A DNA stretch of 55,177 nt from Subtercola boreus (GTDB lineage: Bacteria; Actinomycetota; Actinomycetes; Actinomycetales; Microbacteriaceae). Positions 9,446-17,150 of this stretch are shown piece after piece; positions within the stretch are counted from its first letter, which is position 1, and each line of letters opens with the position of its first letter. A program made the translations under genes and the position numbers. The DNA lies in the NCBI RefSeq assembly GCF_003399635.1, contig NZ_NBXB01000019.1, forward strand, positions 1 to 55,177. The letters run 5' to 3'. Under the pieces are notes generated by a model. It was not told the DNA's origin and did not search any database. It saw only the letters and a program-made list of their open reading frames with translations.

Positions 9446-9507
9446 GTGAGACACCTGCGCGCCGGTGAGACCTGCGCGCGCGTCTCACGTGGGTGCAGGT
9501 GTCTCAC
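9446..9507 (+). repeat. long nested inverted repeat after xerD
   Basis: A perfect 13-bp outer inverted repeat (GTGAGACACCTGC at 9446-9458 with its complement at 9495-9507) encloses a second 7-bp one (GTGAGAC 9465-9471 with GTCTCAC 9482-9488). It can fold into a branched or long hairpin of 62 nt. It lies 24 bases after the xerD stop, so it may act as a transcription end, although no U-run follows. Confidence 0.7.
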
Positions 9508-9510
9508 CTC

Positions 9511-9531
9511 GGGTGGGTGGGGTGGGGTGGG
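9511..9531 (+). other. potential G-quadruplex between xerD and parA
   Basis: Five runs of three to four G are each separated by a single T. Single-base loops give the most stable parallel G-quadruplex class. The run sits on the coding strand, directly after the hairpin and about 80 bases before the parA -10 box. No protein role is apparent. Confidence 0.7.
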
Positions 9532-9610
9532 CGCGGGTGCGGGCGAGAGCGGGGTGGGGCGAGAGGGGCGGCTCGCGGCGCGGTTCGCCGGGTGGGGCGG
9601 CGCGCGCGAG

Positions 9611-9616
9611 TAGAAT
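9611..9616 (+). promoter_or_regulatory. -10 box of parA-scpA-scpB promoter
   Basis: TAGAAT matches the actinobacterial TANNNT -10 consensus. Transcription would start near 9623, giving a leader of about 40 nt that includes GGAG at 9652-9655 before the parA GTG. No good -35 box is visible. Confidence 0.55.
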
Positions 9617-9663
9617 CGTGGCACCGCCCTGGGAGAGGTCGGGGTACGTGAGGAGCACCGCCT

Positions 9664-10572
9664 GTGACGGCCAAGAACAACGCCAGTGCACCCAAGCAAC
9701 ACGGTGCCTCTGAGCTTCCGGGCCTCGAGGCGCCCGTTCTCGGCCCGACCGGCCGCCCGAAGCGGGTGTTCCCGCAGCCCGCGCCGCTGAAGAGCCACGG
9801 GCCCGCGCGCATCATCTCCCTCTGCAACCAGAAGGGCGGCGTCGGCAAGACCACGACCACCGTCAACCTCGGGGCGACGCTGGCGGATGACGGGCGACGC
9901 GTTCTTGCGATCGACTTCGACCCGCAGGGCGCGCTCTCGGCCGGGCTCGGCGTCGACACGCACGACAGCCTGACGATCTACGACCTGCTGCTCGGCACGG
10001 AGAAGGACCCGCGCAAGGTCATCCGGTCGACGAGTGTTCCGAACTTCGACATCATCCCCGCGAACATCGACCTGTCGGCCGCCGAGGTGCATCTCATCAG
10101 CGAGGTGGCCCGCGAGACGATCCTTGCGCGGGTACTGCGGAAGGTCAGCGACGACTACGATGTCATCCTGATCGACTGCCAGCCCTCGCTCGGCCTGCTG
10201 ACGGTGAACGCGCTGACCGCGAGCCACGGCGTGCTGATCCCTCTCGAATGCGAGTTCTTCGCGCTTCGCGGTGTCGCCCTGCTCGTCGAGACGATCGAGA
10301 AAGTGAAAGACAGGCTGAACCCTGCCATCAAGCTCGACGGCATCCTCGCGACGATGTACGACCCGCGCACCCTGCACTCCCGCGAGGTCATGCAGCGGGT
10401 GGTCGACGCGTTCGGCCCCGACGTGCTCGAGACGGTGATCGGGCGAACGATCAAGTTCCCCGACGCGAGCGTCTCCGGCACCCCGATTACCCAGTTCGCC
10501 CCCGATCATCCGGCGGCGACTGCGTACCGCCAGCTGGCCCGAGAACTGGTCTTCCGTGGCGCGGTCGCCTAG
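9664..10572 (+). CDS. parA: ParA/Soj family chromosome-partitioning ATPase
   Basis: The 302-residue ATPase has a deviant Walker A motif KGGVGKTTTTVNLG from Lys57 and the switch sequence IDFDPQGALSAGLGV. Walker B is IDCQPSLGLLTVNAL. The ~45-residue N-terminal extension is proline- and basic-rich. No parB or parS follows; scpA and scpB do, as at Rv1708-Rv1710. It is therefore the ParA-like ATPase of the condensin-loader operon, probably not the main oriC-proximal Soj. It may help position ScpAB-SMC or the chromosome, but that is inference. Confidence 0.92.
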   Translation: MTAKNNASAPKQHGASELPGLEAPVLGPTGRPKRVFPQPAPLKSHGPARIISLCNQKGGVGKTTTTVNLGATLADDGRRVLAIDFDPQGALSAGLGVDTHDSLTIYDLLLGTEKDPRKVIRSTSVPNFDIIPANIDLSAAEVHLISEVARETILARVLRKVSDDYDVILIDCQPSLGLLTVNALTASHGVLIPLECEFFALRGVALLVETIEKVKDRLNPAIKLDGILATMYDPRTLHSREVMQRVVDAFGPDVLETVIGRTIKFPDASVSGTPITQFAPDHPAATAYRQLARELVFRGAVA

Positions 10573-11401
10573 GGCCGTACCGGTTGCTGAGAGTGGGGCC
10601 CCGGATGTCGCGCCCGCCGCTCCCGGGTTCTCGCTGAGTCTTTCGAACTTCGAGGGGCCGTTCGACTTGCTGCTGTCGTTGATCTCGAAGCACGAGGTCG
10701 ACATCACCGAGATCGCCCTGAGCGCGGTGACCGACGAGTTTCTGGGCTACCTCCGGAACCTCGACTCCGAGGAGGAGTTGGAGCGGGCATCCGAGTTCCT
10801 CGTCGTGGCGGCGACGCTGCTCGACCTCAAGATCGTCGGACTGCTCCCGCAGGGTGAGCTTGTGGACGCCGAGGATGTGGCGCTTCTCGAGGCGCGGGAC
10901 CTGCTGTTCGCCAGGCTTCTGCAGTACCGGGCGTTCAAGCAGGTGTCACTGTGGTTCGCCTCCCACTTCGACGACGAAGGTCGTCGGCACGCGCGCGTAG
11001 TGCGGCTGGAGGAGAAGTTCCGGCAGCAGACGCCCGAACTGGTGTGGTCGCTCAGCCCCGACGACTTCGCGGCGCTCGCCGTGCTGGCGCTGACGCCGCG
11101 CGAGGTTCCGGTCGTCGGGCTCGAACATCTGCACGCACCGCTGGTGAGCATCCGGGAGCAGGCGGCGCACGTCGTGGCGACGCTCCGGTCGGGCGAGACG
11201 GTGTCGTTCCGGCGGCTGATCGAGGGGATCGTCGAGAAGGGGATCGTCGTGGCGCGGTTCCTCGCGGTGCTGGAGCTCAACCGGCACGCGGCGATCGCGT
11301 TCGAGCAGCTCGAGCCGCTGGGGGAGCTGACGATCCGGTGGACCGCCGAACACTGGTCGGAAGAGAACCTCTCGAACCTGGGGGCCGACTATGACAACTG
11401 A
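10556..11401 (+). CDS. scpA: segregation and condensation protein A
   Basis: The 281-residue kleisin bridges SMC heads in bacterial condensin. It shows the family opening FSLSLSNFEGPFDLLLSLI and IALSAVTDEFLGYL, a central ELERASEFLVVAATLLDLK, and a C-terminal winged helix (TVSFRRLIEGIVEKGIVVARFLA with ELNRH). The GTG start overlaps parA by 17 bases and no other in-frame start precedes the first conserved residues. The last bases overlap scpB (ATGACAACTGA), which implies translational coupling of the two condensin subunits. Confidence 0.95.
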   Translation: MARSPRAVPVAESGAPDVAPAAPGFSLSLSNFEGPFDLLLSLISKHEVDITEIALSAVTDEFLGYLRNLDSEEELERASEFLVVAATLLDLKIVGLLPQGELVDAEDVALLEARDLLFARLLQYRAFKQVSLWFASHFDDEGRRHARVVRLEEKFRQQTPELVWSLSPDDFAALAVLALTPREVPVVGLEHLHAPLVSIREQAAHVVATLRSGETVSFRRLIEGIVEKGIVVARFLAVLELNRHAAIAFEQLEPLGELTIRWTAEHWSEENLSNLGADYDN

Positions 11402-12029
11402 GACGGTGGCAACTGAGACGGCGTCGACGGAGGCCGCCCCGGCATCGCCCCGCGAGCAGGCTCCGGATGATCATCCGCTCGATCTTGAACGGGCGCTCGA
11501 AGCGATCCTGACGGTCGCCGATGAGCCACAGAGCCTGATGACCCTGGCGACGGCACTCGCGAGACCCGTAGCCGCGGTACGGCAGACCATCGAACGGCTG
11601 GTCGCCGACTACGACGGGGAGAACGGGGGAGTGCGGCGGGGGTTTGAGCTGCGCGAAGTCGCGGGCGGCTGGCGACTGTACGTGCGGAGCGAGTACGACC
11701 AGGTCGTTCGCGACTTCGTGGTGACCGAGAACCCGTCCAAGCTCTCCCAGGCAGCCCTCGAGACGCTCTCGGTGATCGCCTACAAGCAGCCCATCACGAG
11801 GAGCGCGATCGCGTCGATCCGAGCGGTGAACGTGGATTCGGTCGTGCGCACCCTGCTCGGCCGCGGCCTCATCACCGAGGTCTCGACCGACGGCGAGACG
11901 GGCGCCATTTACTATGGAACGACAGACGTGCTCCTGACCCAGCTCGGTATCAACTCGCTTGACGAGCTCCCCAAGATCTCACCACTCCTCGCCGATGGTG
12001 CGGAAGGTTTCGATGACCAGTTCCAGTGA
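11391..12029 (+). CDS. scpB: segregation and condensation protein B
   Basis: The 212-residue ScpB is a tandem winged-helix protein that dimerises and binds ScpA in the SMC complex. Conserved stretches are LERALEAILTVADEP, RGFELREVAGGWRLYVR and LSQAALETLSVIAYKQPITR. The N-terminus has about 30 extra Thr/Ala/Glu-rich residues. The ATG overlaps the scpA stop by 11 bases. Confidence 0.95.
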   Translation: MTTETVATETASTEAAPASPREQAPDDHPLDLERALEAILTVADEPQSLMTLATALARPVAAVRQTIERLVADYDGENGGVRRGFELREVAGGWRLYVRSEYDQVVRDFVVTENPSKLSQAALETLSVIAYKQPITRSAIASIRAVNVDSVVRTLLGRGLITEVSTDGETGAIYYGTTDVLLTQLGINSLDELPKISPLLADGAEGFDDQFQ

Positions 12030-12873
12030 AGACGAACGCACGGGCCCCGAGGGTGTGCGCCTGCAGAAGGTTCTGGCGGCAGCCGGCGTGGCATCCCGTC
12101 GCGTGTCGGAAGAGCTGATCACAGCCGGCCGGGTGCGGGTCAACGGCGAGGTCGTGCGGGAACTCGGGCGTCGCATCGACCCCGACAGCGACAAGGTCGC
12201 CGTCGACAATACGGCCGTGCAGCTCGACACGACCAAGCGCTACGTTCTGCTGAACAAGCCGGTGGGTATCGTCTCGTCTCTCGCCGACCAGCACGGTCGT
12301 CCCGACCTCTCACGGTTCACCTCGCAGTACGAGGAGCGGCTCTTCAACGTGGGCCGGCTCGATGCCGAGACGAGCGGTCTGCTCATCCTGACCAACGACG
12401 GTGAGCTCGCGCACGTTCTGGCGCACCCGTCGTTCGGGGTGCTGAAGACGTACATCGCCCAGGTCGAGGGTCGCGTCGCGCCGCAGACGATCGCGAAGCT
12501 GACGAAGGGCGTCGAACTCGACGACGGGCCGATCGTGGCCGACAAGGCACGCCTGCTCGGCTCGTCGAACTCCTCCAGCCTGGTGGAAGTGACGCTGCAC
12601 TCCGGCCGCAACCGCATCGTGCGCCGGATGCTCGAGGAGGTCGGCCACCCGGTCATCGAACTCGTGCGGCGGCAGTTCGGCCCGTTGCATCTCGGGTCGC
12701 TGAAGGCCGGGGAGCTGCGGGACCTCACGCGCGAGGAGCTCGGGGCGCTGCTGACGCTGTCGCGGGAGGCGAAGGCCGGGCCGGAGGCGGGCGCTGCTGG
12801 CGCTGCTGGCTCGGCGGGAGCAGCCGGCACGGCTGGCGCTGCGGGCTCGAAGGGTGCAGCCGATCGTGGTTGA
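12013..12873 (+). CDS. 23S rRNA pseudouridine synthase, RluB/RsuA family
   Basis: The 286-residue protein has an S4 domain (RLQKVLAAAGVASRRVSEEL) and then the catalytic RsuA/RluB domain with the motif GRLDAETSGLLILTNDG, whose Asp is the catalytic residue. SGRNRIVRRMLEEVGHPV follows near the end. It isomerises uridine to pseudouridine, probably in 23S rRNA. The ATG at 12013 is chosen over 11995 because GGAAGG at 12002-12007 sits 5 bases before it; it overlaps scpB by 17 bases. About 35 C-terminal residues are Ala/Gly repeats (AGAAGSAGAAGTAG), a low-complexity tail. Confidence 0.92.
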   Translation: MTSSSEDERTGPEGVRLQKVLAAAGVASRRVSEELITAGRVRVNGEVVRELGRRIDPDSDKVAVDNTAVQLDTTKRYVLLNKPVGIVSSLADQHGRPDLSRFTSQYEERLFNVGRLDAETSGLLILTNDGELAHVLAHPSFGVLKTYIAQVEGRVAPQTIAKLTKGVELDDGPIVADKARLLGSSNSSSLVEVTLHSGRNRIVRRMLEEVGHPVIELVRRQFGPLHLGSLKAGELRDLTREELGALLTLSREAKAGPEAGAAGAAGSAGAAGTAGAAGSKGAADRG

Positions 12874-13948
12874 GAGCCGGCTCACCGGCTCCGTGCGTGT
12901 CGTCGGCGCCGGATTGCTCGGCACCAGCATCGGTCTCGGCCTCCGCGCCCGCGGCGTCGACGTGATCGTGGCCGACGCATCGCCCACCCACGTGAGCATC
13001 GCGGTCGACTACGGCGCGGGTCGCCCGGCGGCTCCGGATGATCACCCCACCCTCATCGTCGTGTGTGTTCCGCCCGACGTCACTGCTCACGTCGTCGCGG
13101 CCGAACTCGAAGCCTTCCCGCACGCGACGGTCACGGATGTCGCGAGCGTCAAGCTCAGCGTGCTGCACGAACTCCGGGCATCCGGAGCCGACGTCTCGCG
13201 CTACATCGGCACCCATCCGATGGCCGGTCGCGAGCGGGGCGGGCCCCTGCAGGGGCGCGCCGACCTCTTTCTCGGGCGACCCTGGGTCGTCGCCGCGCAC
13301 GACGGCATCTCGTACCAGCGGGGAGGGGTCATCGACGACCTCATCCTCGATCTCGGAGCGACGCTCATCGAGATGACGCCCGAGGCCCACGATGCGGGCG
13401 TGGCGCTGGTCTCGCACGTTCCGCAGGTGGTGTCGACGCTCATGGCGCGGCGGTTGGCCGACGCTCCGGCAGCCGCGGTGAACCTCGGGGGGCAGGGGCT
13501 TCGCGACGTGACCCGGGTTGCGGCGAGCGATCCGGGGCTCTGGGTGCAGATCCTGGGGGCGAACGCGGGGCCTGTGGTGGGCATCCTGAAGTCGTTCCGG
13601 TCGGATCTCGACCGCGTGATCGAGACGCTCGACGCGCCCGAGGCCGTGGGTGCCCGGCGTCGGCTCGCCGAAGAGCTGCTCGGTGGCAATGTCGGAGTGG
13701 CGCGCATCCCGGGCAAACACGGGCAGGACCGGCGGTTTGCCCAGCTGGTGGTGATGGTGGATGACCGGCCAGGCGAGCTCGCCCGGCTGGTGAGTGACAT
13801 CGGTGAGGCCGGCGTGAACCTCGAAGACCTCCGGTTGGAGCATTCGCCGGGCGCACAGATCGGACTGGCGGAGATCGCCGTGGTACCCGAGGCTGTGGCG
13901 GGGCTGACAGAGTGGCTCGGCGGACGCGGCTGGCGGATCGCCGGATGA
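12854..13948 (+). CDS. tyrA: prephenate dehydrogenase
   Basis: The 364-residue enzyme of tyrosine synthesis oxidises prephenate to 4-hydroxyphenylpyruvate with NAD. The N-terminal Rossmann motif is [15 protein letters not shown]. The conserved catalytic motif [12 protein letters not shown] is near residue 118. A helical dimerisation domain follows, and residues ~293-364 look like an ACT regulatory domain ([21 protein letters not shown]), which suggests feedback control by an aromatic amino acid. GTG 12854 overlaps the previous gene by 20 bases; GTG 12866, in frame with AAGGG upstream, is an alternative start. It is cotranscribed with cmk. Confidence 0.93.
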   Translation: MQPIVVESRLTGSVRVVGAGLLGTSIGLGLRARGVDVIVADASPTHVSIAVDYGAGRPAAPDDHPTLIVVCVPPDVTAHVVAAELEAFPHATVTDVASVKLSVLHELRASGADVSRYIGTHPMAGRERGGPLQGRADLFLGRPWVVAAHDGISYQRGGVIDDLILDLGATLIEMTPEAHDAGVALVSHVPQVVSTLMARRLADAPAAAVNLGGQGLRDVTRVAASDPGLWVQILGANAGPVVGILKSFRSDLDRVIETLDAPEAVGARRRLAEELLGGNVGVARIPGKHGQDRRFAQLVVMVDDRPGELARLVSDIGEAGVNLEDLRLEHSPGAQIGLAEIAVVPEAVAGLTEWLGGRGWRIAG

Positions 13949-14712
13949 CGGATTCAGATGAGGACAACGGACAGGTGCGCGGCATGACGGAACGAGACAC
14001 CCGGGACGGGCATCCGGGAACCCCCGTCGTCGTCGCGATCGACGGCCCGGCCGGCAGCGGCAAGTCGAGCGTCAGCAAGGCCGCCGCGCGAGAACTCGGC
14101 TTCGCCTACCTCGACACCGGGGCCGCCTACCGGGCGCTCGCGTGGATGCTGCTCGACCGGGGCCTCGACGCCGAGAACCCCGAGGTGGTCGTCGCGTCGC
14201 TTCCCGAGTTCGCATTCGCCATCGGCACCGACCCCGACGACTACTTCGTGAAGGTCGGCCCCGATGACGTGACGATCGCCATCCGTGAGCCGTGGGTGAC
14301 GAGCGAAGTGCGGCTCGTGGCGCGGCTGCCGGAGGTGCGTTCGTTCCTCACCGCGCTGTTCAGGAGCACCATGGCGGCGACATCCCGGCCCGGCATCGTC
14401 GTCGAGGGGCGAGACATCACGACGGTCGTCGCACCCGATGCCACGAGCCGGATCCTGCTCACCGCCTCGGAAGACGCTAGAATGAAGAGGCGTTCAGCAG
14501 AAATTGTCGGATCGACAGCCGCCGTTGTCGGCGAACAGCTGAGATCTCGTGACCGGGCTGACTCCCGGGTCGTCGACTTCATGAATGCCGCAGACGGGGT
14601 CACCACCGTCGATTCAACCGAACTCGACTTCGGCCAGACCGTGCAAGCGGTGGTTGCAGTTGTCACTCTTGCACGAACGAAGGCTTCAGATGGTCAATAT
14701 ACACAGCGCTGA
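13945..14712 (+). CDS. cmk: cytidylate kinase
   Basis: The 255-residue kinase phosphorylates CMP and dCMP. The P-loop GPAGSGKSS starts at residue 34, followed by [21 protein letters not shown]. The conserved [17 protein letters not shown] and the lid-like [12 protein letters not shown] come later. ATG 13945 is set by the ATGA overlap with the tyrA stop; ATG 13984 would give 242 residues, nearer the usual ~230, and cannot be excluded. Its end overlaps the der start by 23 bases. Confidence 0.94.
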   Translation: MTDSDEDNGQVRGMTERDTRDGHPGTPVVVAIDGPAGSGKSSVSKAAARELGFAYLDTGAAYRALAWMLLDRGLDAENPEVVVASLPEFAFAIGTDPDDYFVKVGPDDVTIAIREPWVTSEVRLVARLPEVRSFLTALFRSTMAATSRPGIVVEGRDITTVVAPDATSRILLTASEDARMKRRSAEIVGSTAAVVGEQLRSRDRADSRVVDFMNAADGVTTVDSTELDFGQTVQAVVAVVTLARTKASDGQYTQR

Positions 14713-16228
14713 CAAAGACACCGACGGCGAGTACGACGAGTACCCCCAGGTCTCGAACGCGATCGTCGAGCGTCTCAGCGACCTCGACGAAGACCTCGTC
14801 ACGAGGCGTGCGGATGCCCTGCGGAGCGGCCTCGCCGACTACGACCTCGGCGACGAAGACCTCGCGATCCTCCAGGCTGCCAGCGACGACCCCGATGCGA
14901 TCACCTACCTGCCGGCCCTGCCTGTTCTCGCGATCGTCGGGCGACCGAACGTCGGCAAGTCGGCTCTCGTCAACCGCATCATCGGCCGCCGCGAGGCCGT
15001 CGTCGAAGACACGCCCGGCGTGACCCGCGACCGCGTGAACTACAAGGCCGAGTGGGCCGGGCGTCACTTCACCATCGTCGACACCGGTGGCTGGGAGCCG
15101 GATGCCCGCGGCATCGACGCGTCCGTCGCCGCCCAGGCCGAGATCGCGATCGACCTCGCCGACGCCGTGCTCTTCGTGGTCGACGCGAACGTCGGCCCGA
15201 CCGCGACCGACGAGCACGTCGTGCGCATGCTCCGGAAGACCAAACGCCCCGTCTTCGTGGCGGCGAACAAGATCGACGATGTGCGCCAGGAGCCGAACGC
15301 GGCCTCCCTCTGGTCGCTCGGTCTCGGCAACCCGTACCCCGTCTCTGCGCTCCACGGCCGCGGCGTCGCCGATCTGCTCGACCAGATCATGAAGGTGCTC
15401 CCCGAAGTCTCGGCTGTCGCCAAGCAGGAGGTGGGCGGCCCCCGCCGCGTCGCCATCCTCGGTCGGCCGAACACCGGCAAATCGTCGCTGCTCAACCGCG
15501 CTGCGGGCGAGGAACGTGTCGTCGTGAACGAACTCGCGGGCACCACCCGCGACCCCGTCGATGAGCAAGTCGAGATCGCGGGCAAGATCTGGCGCTTCGT
15601 CGACACCGCGGGCATCCGACGCCGTGTGCACCTGCAGCAGGGCGCCGACTTCTACGCGTCGCTCCGTACGTCGGCCGCGCTCGAGAAGGCCGAGGTCGCG
15701 GTCGTCATGATCGACGTGTCGCAGCCGATCAGCGAGCAGGATGTTCGCATCATCGACCTCGTGCTCGAATCCGGTCGCGCACTGGTGCTCGCCTTCAACA
15801 AGTGGGACCTGCTCGACGACGAACGCCGTCGCTACCTCGAACGGGAGATCGAACAGGATCTCGCCCACGTCTCGTGGGCGCCGCGCGTGAACATCTCGGC
15901 GAAGACCGGGCGTCACATGGAGAAGCTGGTTCCGGCCCTGGAACTTGCACTCGAGTCGTGGGACACCCGGATTCCGACCGGAAAGTTCAACGCGTTCCTC
16001 GCCGAGCTCACGGCCGAGCATCCGCACCCCGTTCGCGGAGGCAAGCAGCCGCGCATCCTGTTCGGCACCCAGGCGTCGTCGCGCCCGCCGACCTTCGTGC
16101 TGTTCACCACCGGGTTCCTCGACCCGGGCTACCGCCGATACATCACCCGTCGCCTCCGCGAGATCTGGGGCTTCGAGGGCAGCCCCGTGAACGTGAACAT
16201 GCGGGTGCGCGAGAAGCGCAAGCGCTGA
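14690..16228 (+). CDS. der: ribosome-assembly GTPase Der (EngA)
   Basis: The 512-residue protein has the two tandem GTPase domains unique to Der, with P-loops GRPNVGKS at residue 84 and GRPNTGKSS at residue 258. Each has its own DTGG or DTAG switch, NKID or NKWD specificity motif, and a C-terminal KH-like domain ending in [11 protein letters not shown]. It acts in 50S subunit assembly. The ~80-residue N-terminal extension is acidic and found in actinobacterial Der. ATG 14690 follows GAAGG at 14679-14683. Confidence 0.96.
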   Translation: MVNIHSADKDTDGEYDEYPQVSNAIVERLSDLDEDLVTRRADALRSGLADYDLGDEDLAILQAASDDPDAITYLPALPVLAIVGRPNVGKSALVNRIIGRREAVVEDTPGVTRDRVNYKAEWAGRHFTIVDTGGWEPDARGIDASVAAQAEIAIDLADAVLFVVDANVGPTATDEHVVRMLRKTKRPVFVAANKIDDVRQEPNAASLWSLGLGNPYPVSALHGRGVADLLDQIMKVLPEVSAVAKQEVGGPRRVAILGRPNTGKSSLLNRAAGEERVVVNELAGTTRDPVDEQVEIAGKIWRFVDTAGIRRRVHLQQGADFYASLRTSAALEKAEVAVVMIDVSQPISEQDVRIIDLVLESGRALVLAFNKWDLLDDERRRYLEREIEQDLAHVSWAPRVNISAKTGRHMEKLVPALELALESWDTRIPTGKFNAFLAELTAEHPHPVRGGKQPRILFGTQASSRPPTFVLFTTGFLDPGYRRYITRRLREIWGFEGSPVNVNMRVREKRKR

Positions 16229-16264
16229 CGCGCCTCTCCTCCCACCTCCCGCCCACCCCCCTCT

Positions 16265-16328
16265 CAATCGAGTGGGCGGTTTGGGCCCCAAAGTCTGCGA
16301 TTTAGGGCCCAAACCGCCCACTCGATTG
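16265..16328 (+). repeat. perfect 24-bp inverted repeat after der
   Basis: Arms 16265-16288 and 16305-16328 are perfectly complementary over 24 bp with a 16-nt spacer. The spacer can pair further (AAA with TTT), leaving an 8-nt apical loop GTCTGCGA. It starts 36 bases after the der stop and 45 bases before the next gene. There is no U-run, so it is not a classic Rho-independent terminator. It belongs to a class of long intergenic hairpins seen several times in this window. Confidence 0.9.
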
Positions 16329-16373
16329 GCGTTTCGGGGTTGGTAGGGTGGCCTGGAGAGGTCGGAGGCTTTT

Positions 16374-16934
16374 GTGGGCGTGTTGGTGGCGGCGTGCGTG
16401 GTGCAGGGGTTACGGGCCGACGCGGGCAGCGTCGGGGTGACCGCGATCGACAAGCGTGCGGTCGAGGGGCCCGTGCGGGTGCGTCCGCTCGGGCTGCACG
16501 CCGACGTGCAGGCCAGCCGCAAGCATCACGGTGGGCTCGACAAGGCGCTCTACGTGTACTCGGCCGATGACGCCGCGTACTGGGAGTCCGAGCTCGGCCG
16601 GCCGCTGTCGGCGGGCTGGTTCGGCGAGAACCTGCGCGTATCCGGGATCGACGTGTCGGGCGCACGCCTCGGCGAACGTTGGCGCATCGGCGCCACCGTC
16701 GTCGTCGAGGTCACCACGCCGCGGACCCCCTGCCAGACGTTCGCCCGCTGGGTCGGGGGAGCGGATGAACGGGGTTGGGTCAAGCGTTTCGCCGCCGCCG
16801 CGCGCCCCGGCGCCTACCTCCGGGTGGTGACACCTGGCTCGATCGAGGCCGGCGACGAGATCGAGGTCGTCTCGGTTCCCGAGGATGCGCCGACCATCGT
16901 GCAGGTGTTCACGGGCGAAGCCGCGCTGGTCTGA
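16374..16934 (+). CDS. MOSC-domain protein (YiiM-like)
   Basis: The 186-residue protein is a stand-alone MOSC domain. Typical features are the early GLRADAGSVGVTAIDKR, the HGGLDKALYVYS motif, WFGENLRVSGIDVSGARLGERWRIG, and the conserved cysteine in TPRTPCQTFARW. MOSC proteins handle sulfur bound to molybdenum cofactor or similar sulfur-carrier chemistry; YiiM relatives act with molybdoenzymes that reduce N-hydroxylated bases. The GTG start has GGAGG at 16363-16367 at good spacing. It is monocistronic, between a long hairpin and the tRNA promoter. The exact substrate is unknown. Confidence 0.88.
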   Translation: MGVLVAACVVQGLRADAGSVGVTAIDKRAVEGPVRVRPLGLHADVQASRKHHGGLDKALYVYSADDAAYWESELGRPLSAGWFGENLRVSGIDVSGARLGERWRIGATVVVEVTTPRTPCQTFARWVGGADERGWVKRFAAAARPGAYLRVVTPGSIEAGDEIEVVSVPEDAPTIVQVFTGEAALV

Positions 16935-16966
16935 CGCACCGGTTCGCGGGTGCCGCGCGGGTGGGC

Positions 16967-16972
16967 TAATAT
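16967..16972 (+). promoter_or_regulatory. -10 box of tRNA-Pro
   Basis: TAATAT sits 22 bases before the mature tRNA 5' end, consistent with a short 5' leader removed by RNase P. The -35 region is not recognisable. Confidence 0.5.
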
Positions 16973-16994
16973 GGACAAGTTGTCATCCCACCCA

Positions 16995-17068
16995 CGGGCT
17001 GTAGCGCAGCTTGGTAGCGCACCTGACTGGGGGTCAGGGGGTCGCAGGTTCAAATCCTGTCAGCCCGA
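16995..17068 (+). tRNA. tRNA-Pro (anticodon GGG)
   Basis: A complete cloverleaf can be drawn. The acceptor stem is CGGGCTG (16995-17001) with CAGCCCG (17061-17067). The D stem is GCGC/GCGC, the anticodon stem CCTGA/TCAGG, and the anticodon loop CTGGGGG has GGG at 17029-17031. The T arm is GCAGG-TTCAAAT-CCTGT. CCA is not encoded after the discriminator A, so it must be added by enzyme. Confidence 0.96.
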
Positions 17069-17076
17069 CAACACGA

Positions 17077-17107
17077 AAAGGGCCGCCCTCCGGGGCGGCC
17101 CTTTCTT
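17077..17107 (+). terminator. Rho-independent terminator after tRNA-Pro
   Basis: A 12-bp perfect stem (17077-17088 with 17093-17104) has a 4-nt loop TCCG. The right arm runs into CTTTCTT, a short U-rich tail in RNA. Confidence 0.88.
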
Positions 17108-17150
17108 GGTTCCCGGGCTGGGAGGATGGGGGTGACGAAAGGCGGGCGAC

